From the NCBI GenBank assembly GCA_003552745.1, contig PUOG01000231.1:1-16154 (forward strand): 16,154 nucleotides of DNA. The letters run 5' to 3'. Position numbers and translations under genes: made by a program. This document shows, in pieces, positions 1 to 7,246 of the stretch (its first letter is position 1; each line of letters begins with the position of its first letter). Under the pieces are notes generated by a model. That model had not been told where the DNA came from, did no database searches, and worked only from the letters and a program-made list of their open reading frames with translations. This DNA is from Spirochaetaceae bacterium. GTDB taxonomy: Bacteria; Spirochaetota; Spirochaetia; DSM-27196; SKKC01.

Positions 1-322
1 AGCGGCGGATCTGCTGTGCCGCGGTTTTCGCGATCCCGACATTGGTCTTGAGCAGATCCATGCGGTCCATGCCCGGCTTTCGCGCGATCCCGGCGGTATG
101 TACGACAACGTCGCTGTCGGCGATGTCCGCGTAGTCATTCGTTCCGAGAATGCCGCAGTCGAAACCGAGCGAACCGGCGGCGTGCAGGAAGTCGTTCGCC
201 TTGCTCTGCGGCATGCCTTCCACGACATCGACGAGCACAACATCAGCAATGTTCTGCTTTGCAAGGAAATATGCGGTAGTCGCACCGACATTTCCCGCTC
301 CAATTACCGAAATCTTGGCCAT
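1..322 (-). CDS. mdh: Malate dehydrogenase, LDH-like type (N-terminal part; runs off left edge)
   Basis: NAD-dependent oxidation of malate to oxaloacetate in the TCA cycle, cytosolic. Only the first 107 or so residues are in the window, reading leftwards without a stop to base 1. The start is the ATG at 322-320, with AAGGAG six bases upstream overlapping the end of the previous gene. The translation opens MAKISVIGAGNVGATTAYFL, with the Rossmann glycine motif GAGNVG at residues 8-13 and an acidic residue after the second beta strand (VVLVD), as expected for NAD rather than NADP. The substrate loop reads GIARKPGMDRMDLL, the usual malate dehydrogenase form, with both substrate-binding arginines. 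It lies 3 bp downstream of a paralogue on the same strand, so the two are almost certainly co-transcribed. The catalytic histidine is outside the window. I am confident of the family and fairly confident of MDH over LDH. Confidence 0.93.
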   Translation of the reverse strand, partial: MAKISVIGAGNVGATTAYFLAKQNIADVVLVDVVEGMPQSKANDFLHAAGSLGFDCGILGTNDYADIADSDVVVHTAGIARKPGMDRMDLLKTNVGIAKTAAQQIRR

Positions 323-325
323 GAT

Positions 326-1237
326 TCACTCCTTCCCGATCAGCTTCGCAACCGCGGTCGCACTCGCGGCAAACCTCTTGCGCTCCTCGTCCGAGAGCTT
401 CGGCTCGAGAATCCGCGAAACGCCGTCCGCTCCGATCATCGCCGGCAGACTGAGCGCAACACCACGCGCGTCGAGCTGTCCGTCGAGCACGCTGCTGACA
501 CTCAACATGCGCCCGCTGTCACGCACGACCGCTTCGACAACATCGGCGGCGACCGCGGCCGGCGCGTAGAAGGCCGCATTGCGTCCGCTCTGCTCCACGA
601 TCTGCCCGCCGGCGCCCCGAACCTCCTCGGCCAGCGCCCGACACGTATCGGCGGCAAGCAGATGCTCGACCGGGATGCCGGAGACCTTACAATAGGCAAG
701 TGGGATGATGATGTCGCTGTCGTGCCGGCCGACAGCCATCGCGTCGACGTCCTCGACCGCGCAGCCGAGCTCCCGCGCGATGCAGAATCGCATACGGGCG
801 ACGTCGAGACAGCCGCCGAGCCCCATCACCTTCTTGGAGTCGAGCCCCGCTTCGCGCACGAGCAGGGTGACCATCGCATCGACCGGCTCGGTCGCAACCA
901 CCACCACACCGGGAAACCGTTTCAGCTTGCCGGCGAGCTCGGAAATCAGAGCGCTGTTCTCGGCGAAAAGCGACTCACGGGAGGCGCCGGCCGCACGGGT
1001 TGCGCCGGCGGCGATGAGAAGCACATCGCTCTCGAGTACCTCCGCTTCGCTATCGGTCCCCCGCAACGGGAAGTGATAGCGGCCGAGCGGTGCCGCCTCC
1101 ATGATATCGAGAAGTTTACCGGTCGCACGCCCCTCTTCGATGTCGCGAGCGATTACCGGCCCGACATTGCGTTCGGCGAGAAAGAACGCCGCATTGGCGC
1201 CGACGTTTCCCGCGCCAACTATGCCTGTTGTGCGCAT
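326..1237 (-). CDS. Divergent malate/lactate dehydrogenase paralogue
   Basis: A 303-residue paralogue of the MDH next to it. The chosen start at 1237 gives MRTTGIVGAGNVG and has AGGAG nine bases upstream; an in-frame ATG at 1279 would add 14 residues unlike the family. Seen: GAGNVG (8-13), NAD-type Asp after the second strand, two arginines where the substrate loop has them (ATRAAGASR, about R81 and R87), the Asp/Arg pair in CLDVARMR (about D145, R148) and a histidine in GRHDSD (about H172) at the catalytic position. Odd points: the substrate-loop proline-glycine-methionine is replaced by AAGAS, and the normal TNPVD reads TEPVD, swapping the Asn that contacts cofactor and substrate for Glu (about E117). 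It is probably a working dehydrogenase with changed 2-hydroxyacid specificity, but it could be a decaying or regulatory copy. Calling it a second MDH would be a guess. Confidence 0.82.
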   Translation of the reverse strand: MRTTGIVGAGNVGANAAFFLAERNVGPVIARDIEEGRATGKLLDIMEAAPLGRYHFPLRGTDSEAEVLESDVLLIAAGATRAAGASRESLFAENSALISELAGKLKRFPGVVVVATEPVDAMVTLLVREAGLDSKKVMGLGGCLDVARMRFCIARELGCAVEDVDAMAVGRHDSDIIIPLAYCKVSGIPVEHLLAADTCRALAEEVRGAGGQIVEQSGRNAAFYAPAAVAADVVEAVVRDSGRMLSVSSVLDGQLDARGVALSLPAMIGADGVSRILEPKLSDEERKRFAASATAVAKLIGKE

Positions 1238-1238
1238 G

Positions 1239-1267
1239 TTCAAAATCTCCTGGAGTAAACTTTTGAA
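1239..1267 (-). promoter_or_regulatory. Inverted repeat enclosing the ribosome binding site of the MDH paralogue
   Basis: On the minus strand TTCAAAA (1267-1261) pairs with TTTTGAA (1245-1239), a perfect 7-bp AT-rich stem in a GC-rich setting. The 15-base interior carries CTCCAGGAG, in which the Shine-Dalgarno AGGAG (minus strand, 1251-1247) can fold back on CTC. The repeat ends one base before the ATG at 1237. As RNA it could hide the ribosome binding site; as DNA it could be an operator. Both roles are inferred. Confidence 0.4.
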
Positions 1268-1387
1268 TCGGATACTCACTATGTCACGGATCGGGCTGTT
1301 CGTCGATCACATTGGGGATGATGATGTTCTGGCGCACGGCATCCGGACGCACCCGCGAATTGCCCCGGAGCGCCGCTGCGCGCTATC

Positions 1388-2782
1388 ATGCCCGGTATGA
1401 GTCAGGAAGCGTATCGAGTAGAAACCGACACCATGGGGGAGGTCCGAATCCCCGAGTGGGCGTACTGGGGCGCGCAGACGCAGCGAGCGGTGAACAACTT
1501 CACCATCTCCGACAAGCGCATTCCGGAGGCGATGATCCGCGCGCTCGGACATATCAAGCGCGCCGCCGCGGTCGCGAACAAGGCGCTCGGCGAGCTCGAC
1601 GAGAAGCTCGCCGATGCGATCATCCAGGCGGCCGGCGAGGTCGTCTCCGGCGCTTGGGACGAGCACTTTCCCATCGATGTCTTTCAGACCGGAAGCGGCA
1701 CCTCGTGGAACATGAACATCAACGAAGTGATCTCCAATCGCGCGAACGAGATTCTCGGCGGCAAGATCGGAAGCAAGAATCCGGTGCATCCGAACGACCA
1801 CGTGAACCGGGGACAGAGTTCCAATGATGTGATTCCAACCGCCGTCCATGTCGCCGACCGTATGGTCGTCGATGAGCTTCTGACCTCGCTCGCGCAGCTT
1901 GCCGAGAGTTTTCGAAATAAGGCGCGCGAGTTTGATGATGTGGTCAAGCTCGGACGCACGCACTTGAAAGACGCGGTGCCGATGACCCTCGGGCAGGAGT
2001 TCGACACCTTCGCCTATCAGCTCGAAAAGGCGCACGAGCGGATTTCGCGCACAACGCCGAACCTCGACGAGCTTCCGCTCGGCGGAACGGCGATCGGAAC
2101 CGGGCTCAACGCCCACCCTGAGTACCGCGAGACCGCCGTGGCCGAGCTCGCGCAAGCCACCGGGCTGCCGTTCAAGCCGTCTCCGCATCCGTTCGAGGGA
2201 ATCGCCGCCCGCGACGCACAGGTGGAGCTCTGCGGCGCGCTCAACGGCCTGGCGACCGCCATCATGAAAATCGCGAACGACCTGCGCCTGCTCGACAGCG
2301 GGCCGCGCAGCGGCCTCGGCGAGATCGCGCTGCCGAGCCTGCAGCCGGGAAGTAGCATCATGCCCGGCAAGATCAACCCGGTCATCCCGGAGATGATGAT
2401 CCAGGTCGCCGCCCACGTACACGGGCAGTGCCTCTCGGTCACGATGGGCGGGCAGAACGCACCGTTGCAGCTGAATATGATGAATCCGCTCATCGCCTAC
2501 GAGACGATCGATGCGATGCGGACTCTCGCGTCGACCTGCCGCGCCGCCGCAGAGAAGTGCGTCGAAGACATCACCGCCGACAGCGAACGCTGCGCCTACT
2601 GGATAGAGTGGAGCACCGCGATGGTAACTCCGCTTGCGAAAACGATCGGCTACGACACGGCGAGCGAGCTCGCGTACAAGGCGTTCAAGGAGCGCCGAAC
2701 GATCCGCGACGTCTGCACCGAGGCCGGCGTGGTGCCGCCCGACCAACTCGACGACCTCCTCGACCCGAAGCGAATGACGTAG
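1388..2782 (+). CDS. fumC: Class II fumarate hydratase
   Basis: Reversible hydration of fumarate to malate, the step before the MDH reaction encoded next door; iron-free homotetramer of the fumarase/aspartase superfamily. The 464-residue length is normal for FumC. Family landmarks are in order: TMGEVRIPEWAYWGAQTQRA at the N-terminus, DVFQTGSGTSWNMN, HPNDHVNRGQSSND, GRTHLKDAVP with the catalytic-region histidine at about 192, GTAIGTGLN, and the signature GSSIMPGKINP at about 321-331 with the catalytic serine. The opening DTMGEVR and the ending are like actinobacterial fumarases. PVIPEMM and PLQLN also recall aspartase, so aspartase was considered, but the overall match favours fumarase. No good Shine-Dalgarno precedes either ATG at 1388 or 1397; starting at 1397 (MSQEAYRVETD) would equally suit the family. 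It is divergent from the MDH pair across about 150 bp. Confidence 0.92.
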   Translation: MPGMSQEAYRVETDTMGEVRIPEWAYWGAQTQRAVNNFTISDKRIPEAMIRALGHIKRAAAVANKALGELDEKLADAIIQAAGEVVSGAWDEHFPIDVFQTGSGTSWNMNINEVISNRANEILGGKIGSKNPVHPNDHVNRGQSSNDVIPTAVHVADRMVVDELLTSLAQLAESFRNKAREFDDVVKLGRTHLKDAVPMTLGQEFDTFAYQLEKAHERISRTTPNLDELPLGGTAIGTGLNAHPEYRETAVAELAQATGLPFKPSPHPFEGIAARDAQVELCGALNGLATAIMKIANDLRLLDSGPRSGLGEIALPSLQPGSSIMPGKINPVIPEMMIQVAAHVHGQCLSVTMGGQNAPLQLNMMNPLIAYETIDAMRTLASTCRAAAEKCVEDITADSERCAYWIEWSTAMVTPLAKTIGYDTASELAYKAFKERRTIRDVCTEAGVVPPDQLDDLLDPKRMT

Positions 2783-2814
2783 CGCCGGAGGCCGAAAGCG
2801 GAAGCGTCAGCCGG

Positions 2815-3090
2815 TCAATCATCGAAGCGGTCGAGATAGTCGCCGAGTTTCTCCTCGGCTACCACGCGGTAGCGGCCGACGACCTTCCCCTCGTCGACGA
2901 CGACGATCTCGTAGCGCGTGACCGTGGTATCACCGTGCTCTTCGGAGCTACCGCGCACCTTCACCGTCTCGGCGCCGCTCTGCGGAAAGAGGCCTGGCAC
3001 CGGGTTCCATCCCTTGATCTCGTGCCATTCGTTATCGAGGGAGGCGAGGAGCGCCTTGCTTGACTCATCGTAGTGGTCGCTGCCGCTCAT
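2815..3090 (-). CDS. Hypothetical small acidic protein
   Basis: Not recognised. A 91-residue reading frame from ATG at 3090, beginning MSGSDHYDESSKALLASLDN and ending in an acidic tail (DYLDRFDD). It is mostly polar, with a beta-rich central part (TRYEIVVVDEGKVVGRYRVV) that could be a small beta sheet; there is no signal peptide, membrane segment or cysteine. The frame remains open upstream to 3282, but that part is Arg/Pro-rich and would need a TTG start, so I chose the ATG even though no clear Shine-Dalgarno precedes it. It converges with fumC (32 bp gap) and is transcribed away from the serine hydrolase remnant. It may be a real small protein; the call rests on frame, start codon and sensible amino-acid make-up only. 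Confidence 0.5.
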   Translation of the reverse strand: MSGSDHYDESSKALLASLDNEWHEIKGWNPVPGLFPQSGAETVKVRGSSEEHGDTTVTRYEIVVVDEGKVVGRYRVVAEEKLGDYLDRFDD

Positions 3091-3129
3091 ACGTGGGGAG
3101 AGCGTACATCCGAGCGGACGCCGGTGGCT

Positions 3130-3153
3130 ACCGGTAGTTCGAGGACCGGTAGT
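3130..3153 (+). repeat. Short direct repeat ACCGGTAGT, two copies
   Basis: ACCGGTAGT occurs at 3130-3138 and again at 3145-3153, a 15-bp period, in the 180-bp gap between the small hypothetical gene and the serine hydrolase remnant. Each copy contains the palindrome ACCGGT. Spacing of about one and a half helical turns would allow two protein contacts, but no function can be assigned. The rest of 3091-3270 shows no gene or RNA that I can recognise. Confidence 0.3.
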
Positions 3154-3270
3154 CCGCTTACGCAGTAGCGTTCGGCGCAGGCGCGGACCCTTCACCTCGC
3201 AGCTCGCCGTGCAGCCGGGCACGAATCGCTCCCGCTCGGAGGGAGACGGAGCAAGCGGCTCGTAGTAGAG

Positions 3271-3282
3271 TTGTATATACAA
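3271..3282. promoter_or_regulatory. Palindromic operator candidate, copy 1 (TTGTATATACAA)
   Basis: A perfect 12-bp palindrome of the consensus TTGTANNTACAA found four times in the window. Here its last A is the first base of the ATG of the serine hydrolase remnant (3282). It contains TACAAT (3278-3283), a possible -10, but no matching -35 is visible about 17 bp upstream. Transcription starting there would require a later translation start, such as the ATG at 3321. Its position fits repression of that gene, or less directly of the small minus-strand gene 180 bp away. Confidence 0.65.
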
Positions 3283-4356
3283 TGAATCGGCAGCACCTCT
3301 ACAGAATCGTGGTCTTCAGCATGGTGGCTATCGCGTGCACGTTTGCCGTGGTTATCGCGGTCGGGTACGTGTGGGTGCGTTCAACTCCGCTCGCCCCGGC
3401 ACTGTCGCTCCTGTCTGCGGAAGGGCGTGTGGAAGGTTTCCGGAACCTCGACAAGCTTCTTCCGAGCGAAACGGTTTCAACCGGCGACTCGGTACACGAG
3501 CTTCCCGGGGACCGGACCGACACGGATGCGCTCCCGGCGTCGTTCCGCCTGGAGGACGAACGCATCGACACCGGGGAGTTTCTCCGGGAATCGCTGACGA
3601 CATCGCTTCTGGTCGTACATGACGGCGAGCTGTGCTACGAAGGGTACTTTCTCGGCTACGGGGAGGACGACCGACCCACCTCATGGTCGATGGCGAAATC
3701 GTTCGTTTCGCCGCTCGTCGGGTTGGCGATCGAGCGCGGGGAGATCCGTTCGGTAGACGATCCGGTGACCGATTACGTCCCTGAACTTGCCGATTCCGGC
3801 TATGACGGAGTGACAATCCGGCACGTGCTGACGATGTCTTCCGGCGTGCGTTTCAGCGAGACGTATTGGAATCCGTTCGCCGATGTGTACCGCATGCCGC
3901 TTCTCTCCATACTCCGTGGGAGTTCGATCCGTGACCATATCGTGGAGCTTACTCGTCGGAGGGAGCCGGGAACATATCACGACTACGTCAGCTCGGATAC
4001 GGTCGTGCTCGCATGGGTGCTCCAAGCGGCCACCGGCGAGCGATTGGCGACGCTGCTCGAGCGCGATATCTGGCGGCCCGGCGGTCGGTGACGCCGGAGG
4101 CGTCGCATCTCGAACCGGGGTGGGAGAATCCGCTGTCGTGCTGTCCCTCCGGTTACGGCTACCATTGGTGGATACCGCCCGAGCCGGACGGCGATTTCGC
4201 GGCAATGGGCATCTTCGGCCAGATGATCTACGTACACCGCCCGAGCCACACGGTCACCAGAACGCTGCCCGGGACATCCGCGCTACCAGGGCGCTGTTTC
4301 GCGCGATCGTCAGGAAGCTTACCCGAGGACCTTATCCAGATTATACGCAGCGCTAA
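3282..4356 (+). pseudogene. Serine hydrolase of beta-lactamase fold (6-aminohexanoate-dimer hydrolase-like), broken
   Basis: Remnant of an exported or membrane-anchored serine hydrolase. Frame 1 (3282-4091, 269 residues) starts with an uncleaved signal-anchor-like segment (IVVFSMVAIACTFAVVIAVGYVWV), then carries the nucleophile motif SMAK (S136, K139) and the second motif YVS (Y235, S237). It stops at IWRPGGR. About 50 residues normally found here seem deleted, and homology resumes in another frame with SVTPEASHLEPG, GYGYHWW and the third motif region MGIFGQMIYV (up to about 4255). A second frameshift then moves the C-terminus (ATRALFRAIVRKL) into a third frame ending at 4356. The two lesions make sequencing error an unlikely full explanation. 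The 3' end overlaps the convergent GH15 gene by about 38 bp. The extent of the deletion is estimated from the family's usual layout, not from an alignment. It retains an operator candidate at its start. Confidence 0.78.
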
Positions 4357-6217
4357 TGAGGGCGAGGTGAGTGAACGCCTGCGGATAATTTCCGAGCGCT
4401 TCGCCGGTCGGACCGGTTTCTTCGGCGTAGAGGCCGAGATGGTTCGCATAGCCGGTCATCTTCTCGAAGATCAATCGCGCCTGCTCGAGCTTCTCGCGGT
4501 CGGTGCGGCCCGCCCGGGTGAGTGCCTCCACGAGCCAGAAGCTGCAGATGTTGAACGTGCCCTCTTCGCCCGACAGTCCATCGTCGGTCTTGGAGACATC
4601 GTAGCGATATACGAGACTGTTGGAGACGAGGCCGCCGTTCTCCGGCGTCTTCAGCGTCTGATCGAGCGTGGAGAGCATACGCCGGTCGGTAGGTGATACG
4701 AAAAACACGAGCGGCATCATGAGGTTGGATGCATCGAGGGCGTCGCTTCCGTACGCCTGGACGAACGCGTCGCGATCGCTGTTGAAACCGTGCGTCATAA
4801 TATCCTCGTAGATCTCGTCACGCACGGCGAGCCAGCGAGTGCGATCGGCCGGAAACGACCGTTTGTCGGCGAGGCGAATGCCGCGGTCTACCGCTACCCA
4901 ACACATCACCTTCGAGTAGGTGAAATGCTGCTGCCCGCCACGGACCTCCCATATCCCTTCGTCGGTCCTCGTCCAATGATCGCACACGTAGTTCACCAAT
5001 CCGCGCAGGCGCAACCAGAAATCGTAGGAGATCGGCTCGCCGTGCTTATTGTAGAGATAGACCGAGTCGAGCAGCTCACCGTAAATGTCGAGCTGAAGCT
5101 GATCGTAGGCGGCATTGCCGACACGCACCGGCTTAGATCCGCGGTAACCGTCGAGATGTTCCAGCTTCTCCTCGGTGAGCGTGTGGTGACCGTCGAGCGC
5201 ATACATGATCTGCAGCGACCCGTCGTCGTTCGGCTCGTTCGCGCGTGCCTCGATCCAATCCATGAAACGCGATGCCTCGCGCGAGAAGCCGATCCGCATA
5301 AGGCCGTATACAGTGAACGCGGCATCGCGAATCCACGTATACCGGTAATCCCAGTTACGCTCGCCGCCGATCGCTTCCGGGAGGGCCGCCGTCGGAGCGG
5401 CGACGATCGCGCCGGTCGGCGCGAAGGTGAGAAGCTTGAGTACGAGGGCCGAGCGGTGAACCATCTCCCGCCAGCGTCCTTGATACGTGCAGTGCGCAAG
5501 CCACGCTCGCCAGTATGCGACCGTTTCCGAGAACAGTAGATCGAACTTGCGGGCGCTGTCACCGGAAGCGCCTTCGCCGGCGCGAAGCTCCTCGATTTCG
5601 CCCGGCTGTCCCAGGACGAAGGTGACCGTCTCGTCCTCGTGCAGATTGAACTCCGCCACCGCCGCGCCGGCGCCGTCGGCCTCCATAGTAGTTCCGGCGT
5701 GGAGTTCGAGTGTGTGGAGTCGATCCGAATCCGGCGAGAATCGAGCGACCGGTCCACGTACCTCGAGCTCATGCTCGATGCGTGCGAAGTCGAATGCCGG
5801 GCGGCAACGCATGCGCATTCGAAGCATTCCCCGGACGCTGCGCACGCTTCGCACCAGGCGATTCGGCTCGGCACCCGCTGCGAGCTCGTCGGCTGAGCGT
5901 TCATCGAATCGCCTCGAAACCGGCATGAAGTCGGTGACTTCCACAACCCCGTGCTCGCAGAGAAATCGGGTTATAAGGACGTTCGTTTCCGGCCAGTAGT
6001 GCTGTTTCTTCGTGGCACCCGGTGAGTCGACCGGATAAATCTCGAACGAGCCACCCGAACTCGAATCGAGGATCCGGGCGAACACACTCGGCGAGTCGAA
6101 GTTCGGGTAGCACATCCAGTCGATCGCTCCGTCGAGCCCGACGAGCGCAATCGTGCGCATGTTTCCGATGATCCCGTAATCGGCGATCGGATTATACGTG
6201 CCGCTGTTCTCTGACAT
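4319..6217 (-). CDS. Glycoside hydrolase family 15 protein (glucoamylase/trehalase type)
   Basis: Hydrolyses terminal alpha-glucosidic bonds to release glucose; bacterial members act on maltooligosaccharides, dextran ends or trehalose, and the sequence does not settle which. It is 632 residues, the usual length. The N-terminal beta-sandwich domain (about 1-240) opens with IADYGIIGNMRTIALVGLDG. The (alpha/alpha)6 catalytic barrel (about 265-632) has RNWDYRYTWIRDAAF at its start and the two glutamate loops GEEGTF (E551/E552) and GLYAEE (E599/E600), where the general acid and base lie in this family. No signal peptide, so probably cytosolic. The start at 6217 is preferred because AAGGAGG lies 11 bases upstream, inside the last codons of the SDR gene; the ATG at 6241 would sit before that ribosome binding site. 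It lies 7 bp after the SDR stop, so the two form an operon. Confidence 0.92.
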   Translation of the reverse strand: MSENSGTYNPIADYGIIGNMRTIALVGLDGAIDWMCYPNFDSPSVFARILDSSSGGSFEIYPVDSPGATKKQHYWPETNVLITRFLCEHGVVEVTDFMPVSRRFDERSADELAAGAEPNRLVRSVRSVRGMLRMRMRCRPAFDFARIEHELEVRGPVARFSPDSDRLHTLELHAGTTMEADGAGAAVAEFNLHEDETVTFVLGQPGEIEELRAGEGASGDSARKFDLLFSETVAYWRAWLAHCTYQGRWREMVHRSALVLKLLTFAPTGAIVAAPTAALPEAIGGERNWDYRYTWIRDAAFTVYGLMRIGFSREASRFMDWIEARANEPNDDGSLQIMYALDGHHTLTEEKLEHLDGYRGSKPVRVGNAAYDQLQLDIYGELLDSVYLYNKHGEPISYDFWLRLRGLVNYVCDHWTRTDEGIWEVRGGQQHFTYSKVMCWVAVDRGIRLADKRSFPADRTRWLAVRDEIYEDIMTHGFNSDRDAFVQAYGSDALDASNLMMPLVFFVSPTDRRMLSTLDQTLKTPENGGLVSNSLVYRYDVSKTDDGLSGEEGTFNICSFWLVEALTRAGRTDREKLEQARLIFEKMTGYANHLGLYAEETGPTGEALGNYPQAFTHLALISAAYNLDKVLG

Positions 6218-6224
6218 GTCGTTT

Positions 6225-7079
6225 TCAGCCTCCTTCGGCAAACCCCGGATAAAGCATCATACCTCCGTCGACGTAGATGGTCGTACCGCTGATGTAGTCG
6301 GAGAAGTCGGACGCAAGCCATACGAGCACTCTGCCGATGTCCGAAGGCTCCCCGATTCGGTCGAGCGGTACGAGTTTCATGAGGTCGTCGTACGCTTCCT
6401 GCGATTCCCACGCCGGCCGGTTTATGTTGGTACGGATTGCGCCGGGCGAGAGGATGATCGCCCGGATCTTCCGCGGCGCGAGCTCCTGCGCGATGCTCTT
6501 CGTGAACATCTGTACTCCGCCTTTGCTCGCGGCATAGTTTACGTGTCCGGCCCACGGTATCGCATCGTGAACCGAGCTCATATTGATGATCTTGCCGGCC
6601 GCACACGAAACCTCCGGGACGACCCCACGCCGCTTGAACTCGCGGACGACCGCCCGCGTGCAGAGGAATTGCCCTGTCAGGTTGACATCGATGACGCGAC
6701 GCCACTGATCCAGCGTCATCTCTTCAAAAGGAGCATCCGCCTGCAGCCCCGCATTGTTCACGAGGATGTCGATGGTTCCCAATCGATCCACTGCTTCGCT
6801 GACCATCGATTCCACCTGCTCCTCGGAGGAGACGTCGGCCTGTACGGTCATCGCCGCCCGGCCGAGGCTCCGCACGTCTTCGGCAAGCGACTCGGCAGAC
6901 GACGGGTCGGAGCGGTAGTTGATGGCGACATCGGCCCCCGCTTCCGCGAGTGCGCGAACGCAGGCGGCTCCGATTCCCGTGCTGCCGCCGGTAACCAGTG
7001 CCTTCTGACCGGTAAGAATCTCCGGGATTCGCCCTACATACGGCGGGCCTCCACGTGGATGTGTACTATTGCCGGACAT
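6225..7079 (-). CDS. SDR-family oxidoreductase, glucose 1-dehydrogenase-like
   Basis: Short-chain dehydrogenase, 284 residues, probably oxidising beta-D-glucose to glucono-lactone with NAD(P). Visible: a 25-residue leader (THPRGGPPYVGRIPE) before the Rossmann fold, cofactor motif TGGSTGIG (30-37), NYRSD after the second strand (tolerates NADP), NNAG (108-111), catalytic S169, Y182 and K186 (spacing S-x12-Y-x3-K), and the C-terminal YVDGGMMLYPGF, which closely resembles the ending of Bacillus-type glucose dehydrogenases. Start ATG at 7079 follows GGGGGAACGCA. It is the first gene of a minus-strand operon with the GH15 hydrolase, so the hydrolase's glucose product would be its natural substrate. 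A strong promoter-operator lies about 60 bp upstream. Other polyol or sugar substrates are possible. Confidence 0.88.
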   Translation of the reverse strand: MSGNSTHPRGGPPYVGRIPEILTGQKALVTGGSTGIGAACVRALAEAGADVAINYRSDPSSAESLAEDVRSLGRAAMTVQADVSSEEQVESMVSEAVDRLGTIDILVNNAGLQADAPFEEMTLDQWRRVIDVNLTGQFLCTRAVVREFKRRGVVPEVSCAAGKIINMSSVHDAIPWAGHVNYAASKGGVQMFTKSIAQELAPRKIRAIILSPGAIRTNINRPAWESQEAYDDLMKLVPLDRIGEPSDIGRVLVWLASDFSDYISGTTIYVDGGMMLYPGFAEGG

Positions 7080-7130
7080 TGCGTTCCCCCAGTTGCGCGA
7101 TTGCGCTTTACCCGTTGTCTTGATGTGCTG

Positions 7131-7159
7131 TTGCGGGTGATTGTAGATACAAGTATCAT
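7131..7159 (+). promoter_or_regulatory. Candidate promoter for DUF427-ADA / HD-GYP operon
   Basis: On the plus strand TTGCGG (7131-7136) and TATCAT (7154-7159) are 17 bases apart. The -35 is weak (three of six matches). The operator palindrome 7141-7152 fills the spacer, so one bound dimer could shut both divergent promoters. The leader to the ATG at 7247 would be about 80 bases. Confidence 0.4.
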
Positions 7160-7168
7160 ATACGTCAA
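7140..7168 (-). promoter_or_regulatory. Sigma-70-like promoter for SDR-GH15 operon
   Basis: On the minus strand TTGACG (7168-7163) and TACAAT (7145-7140) are separated by exactly 17 bases. This is five of six matches to each consensus hexamer, the best promoter I can see in the window. The -10 hexamer lies within the right arm of the palindrome 7141-7152, so a bound repressor would block it. Transcription would start near 7133, leaving a leader of about 55 bases before the SDR ATG at 7079. Confidence 0.65.
7141..7152. promoter_or_regulatory. Palindromic operator candidate, copy 2 (TTGTAGATACAA)
   Basis: Matches TTGTANNTACAA exactly. It lies in the 167-bp gap between the divergent SDR-GH15 and ADA-HD-GYP operons, 61 bp from the SDR start and 94 bp from the ADA start. 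It overlaps the -10 of the leftward promoter and fills the spacer of the rightward one, which is what a shared repressor site would do. Confidence 0.7.
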
Positions 7169-7246
7169 TGTGAATCGAAATGTCGGCGTCTTGCTACCGC
7201 TTAACGTTGTTACGCTCGTCATCGATCAGCCGAGATGGAGACGAAG

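Noticed and set aside
98..1258. Long plus-strand open frame of 386 codons
   Set aside because: It lies opposite the two MDH-family genes, is rich in Arg/His/Asp with no domain, and is a shadow of high-GC coding on the other strand.
1307..2746. Long minus-strand open frame of 479 codons
   Set aside because: Antisense to fumC over its full length; fumC has clear family motifs, this frame has none.
1388..2782. Aspartate ammonia-lyase as an alternative for fumC
   Set aside because: PVIPEMM and PLQLN recall aspartase, but the N-terminal DTMGEVR region, the HPNDHVN/GRTHL loops, the ending and the MDH neighbours fit fumarase better.
3091..3282. Upstream extension of the small hypothetical minus-strand gene
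   Set aside because: Needs a TTG start within the operator and encodes an Arg/Pro-rich stretch unlike the rest of the protein.
4790..5539. Plus-strand open frame of 249 codons
   Set aside because: Antisense to the GH15 catalytic domain and without recognisable motifs.
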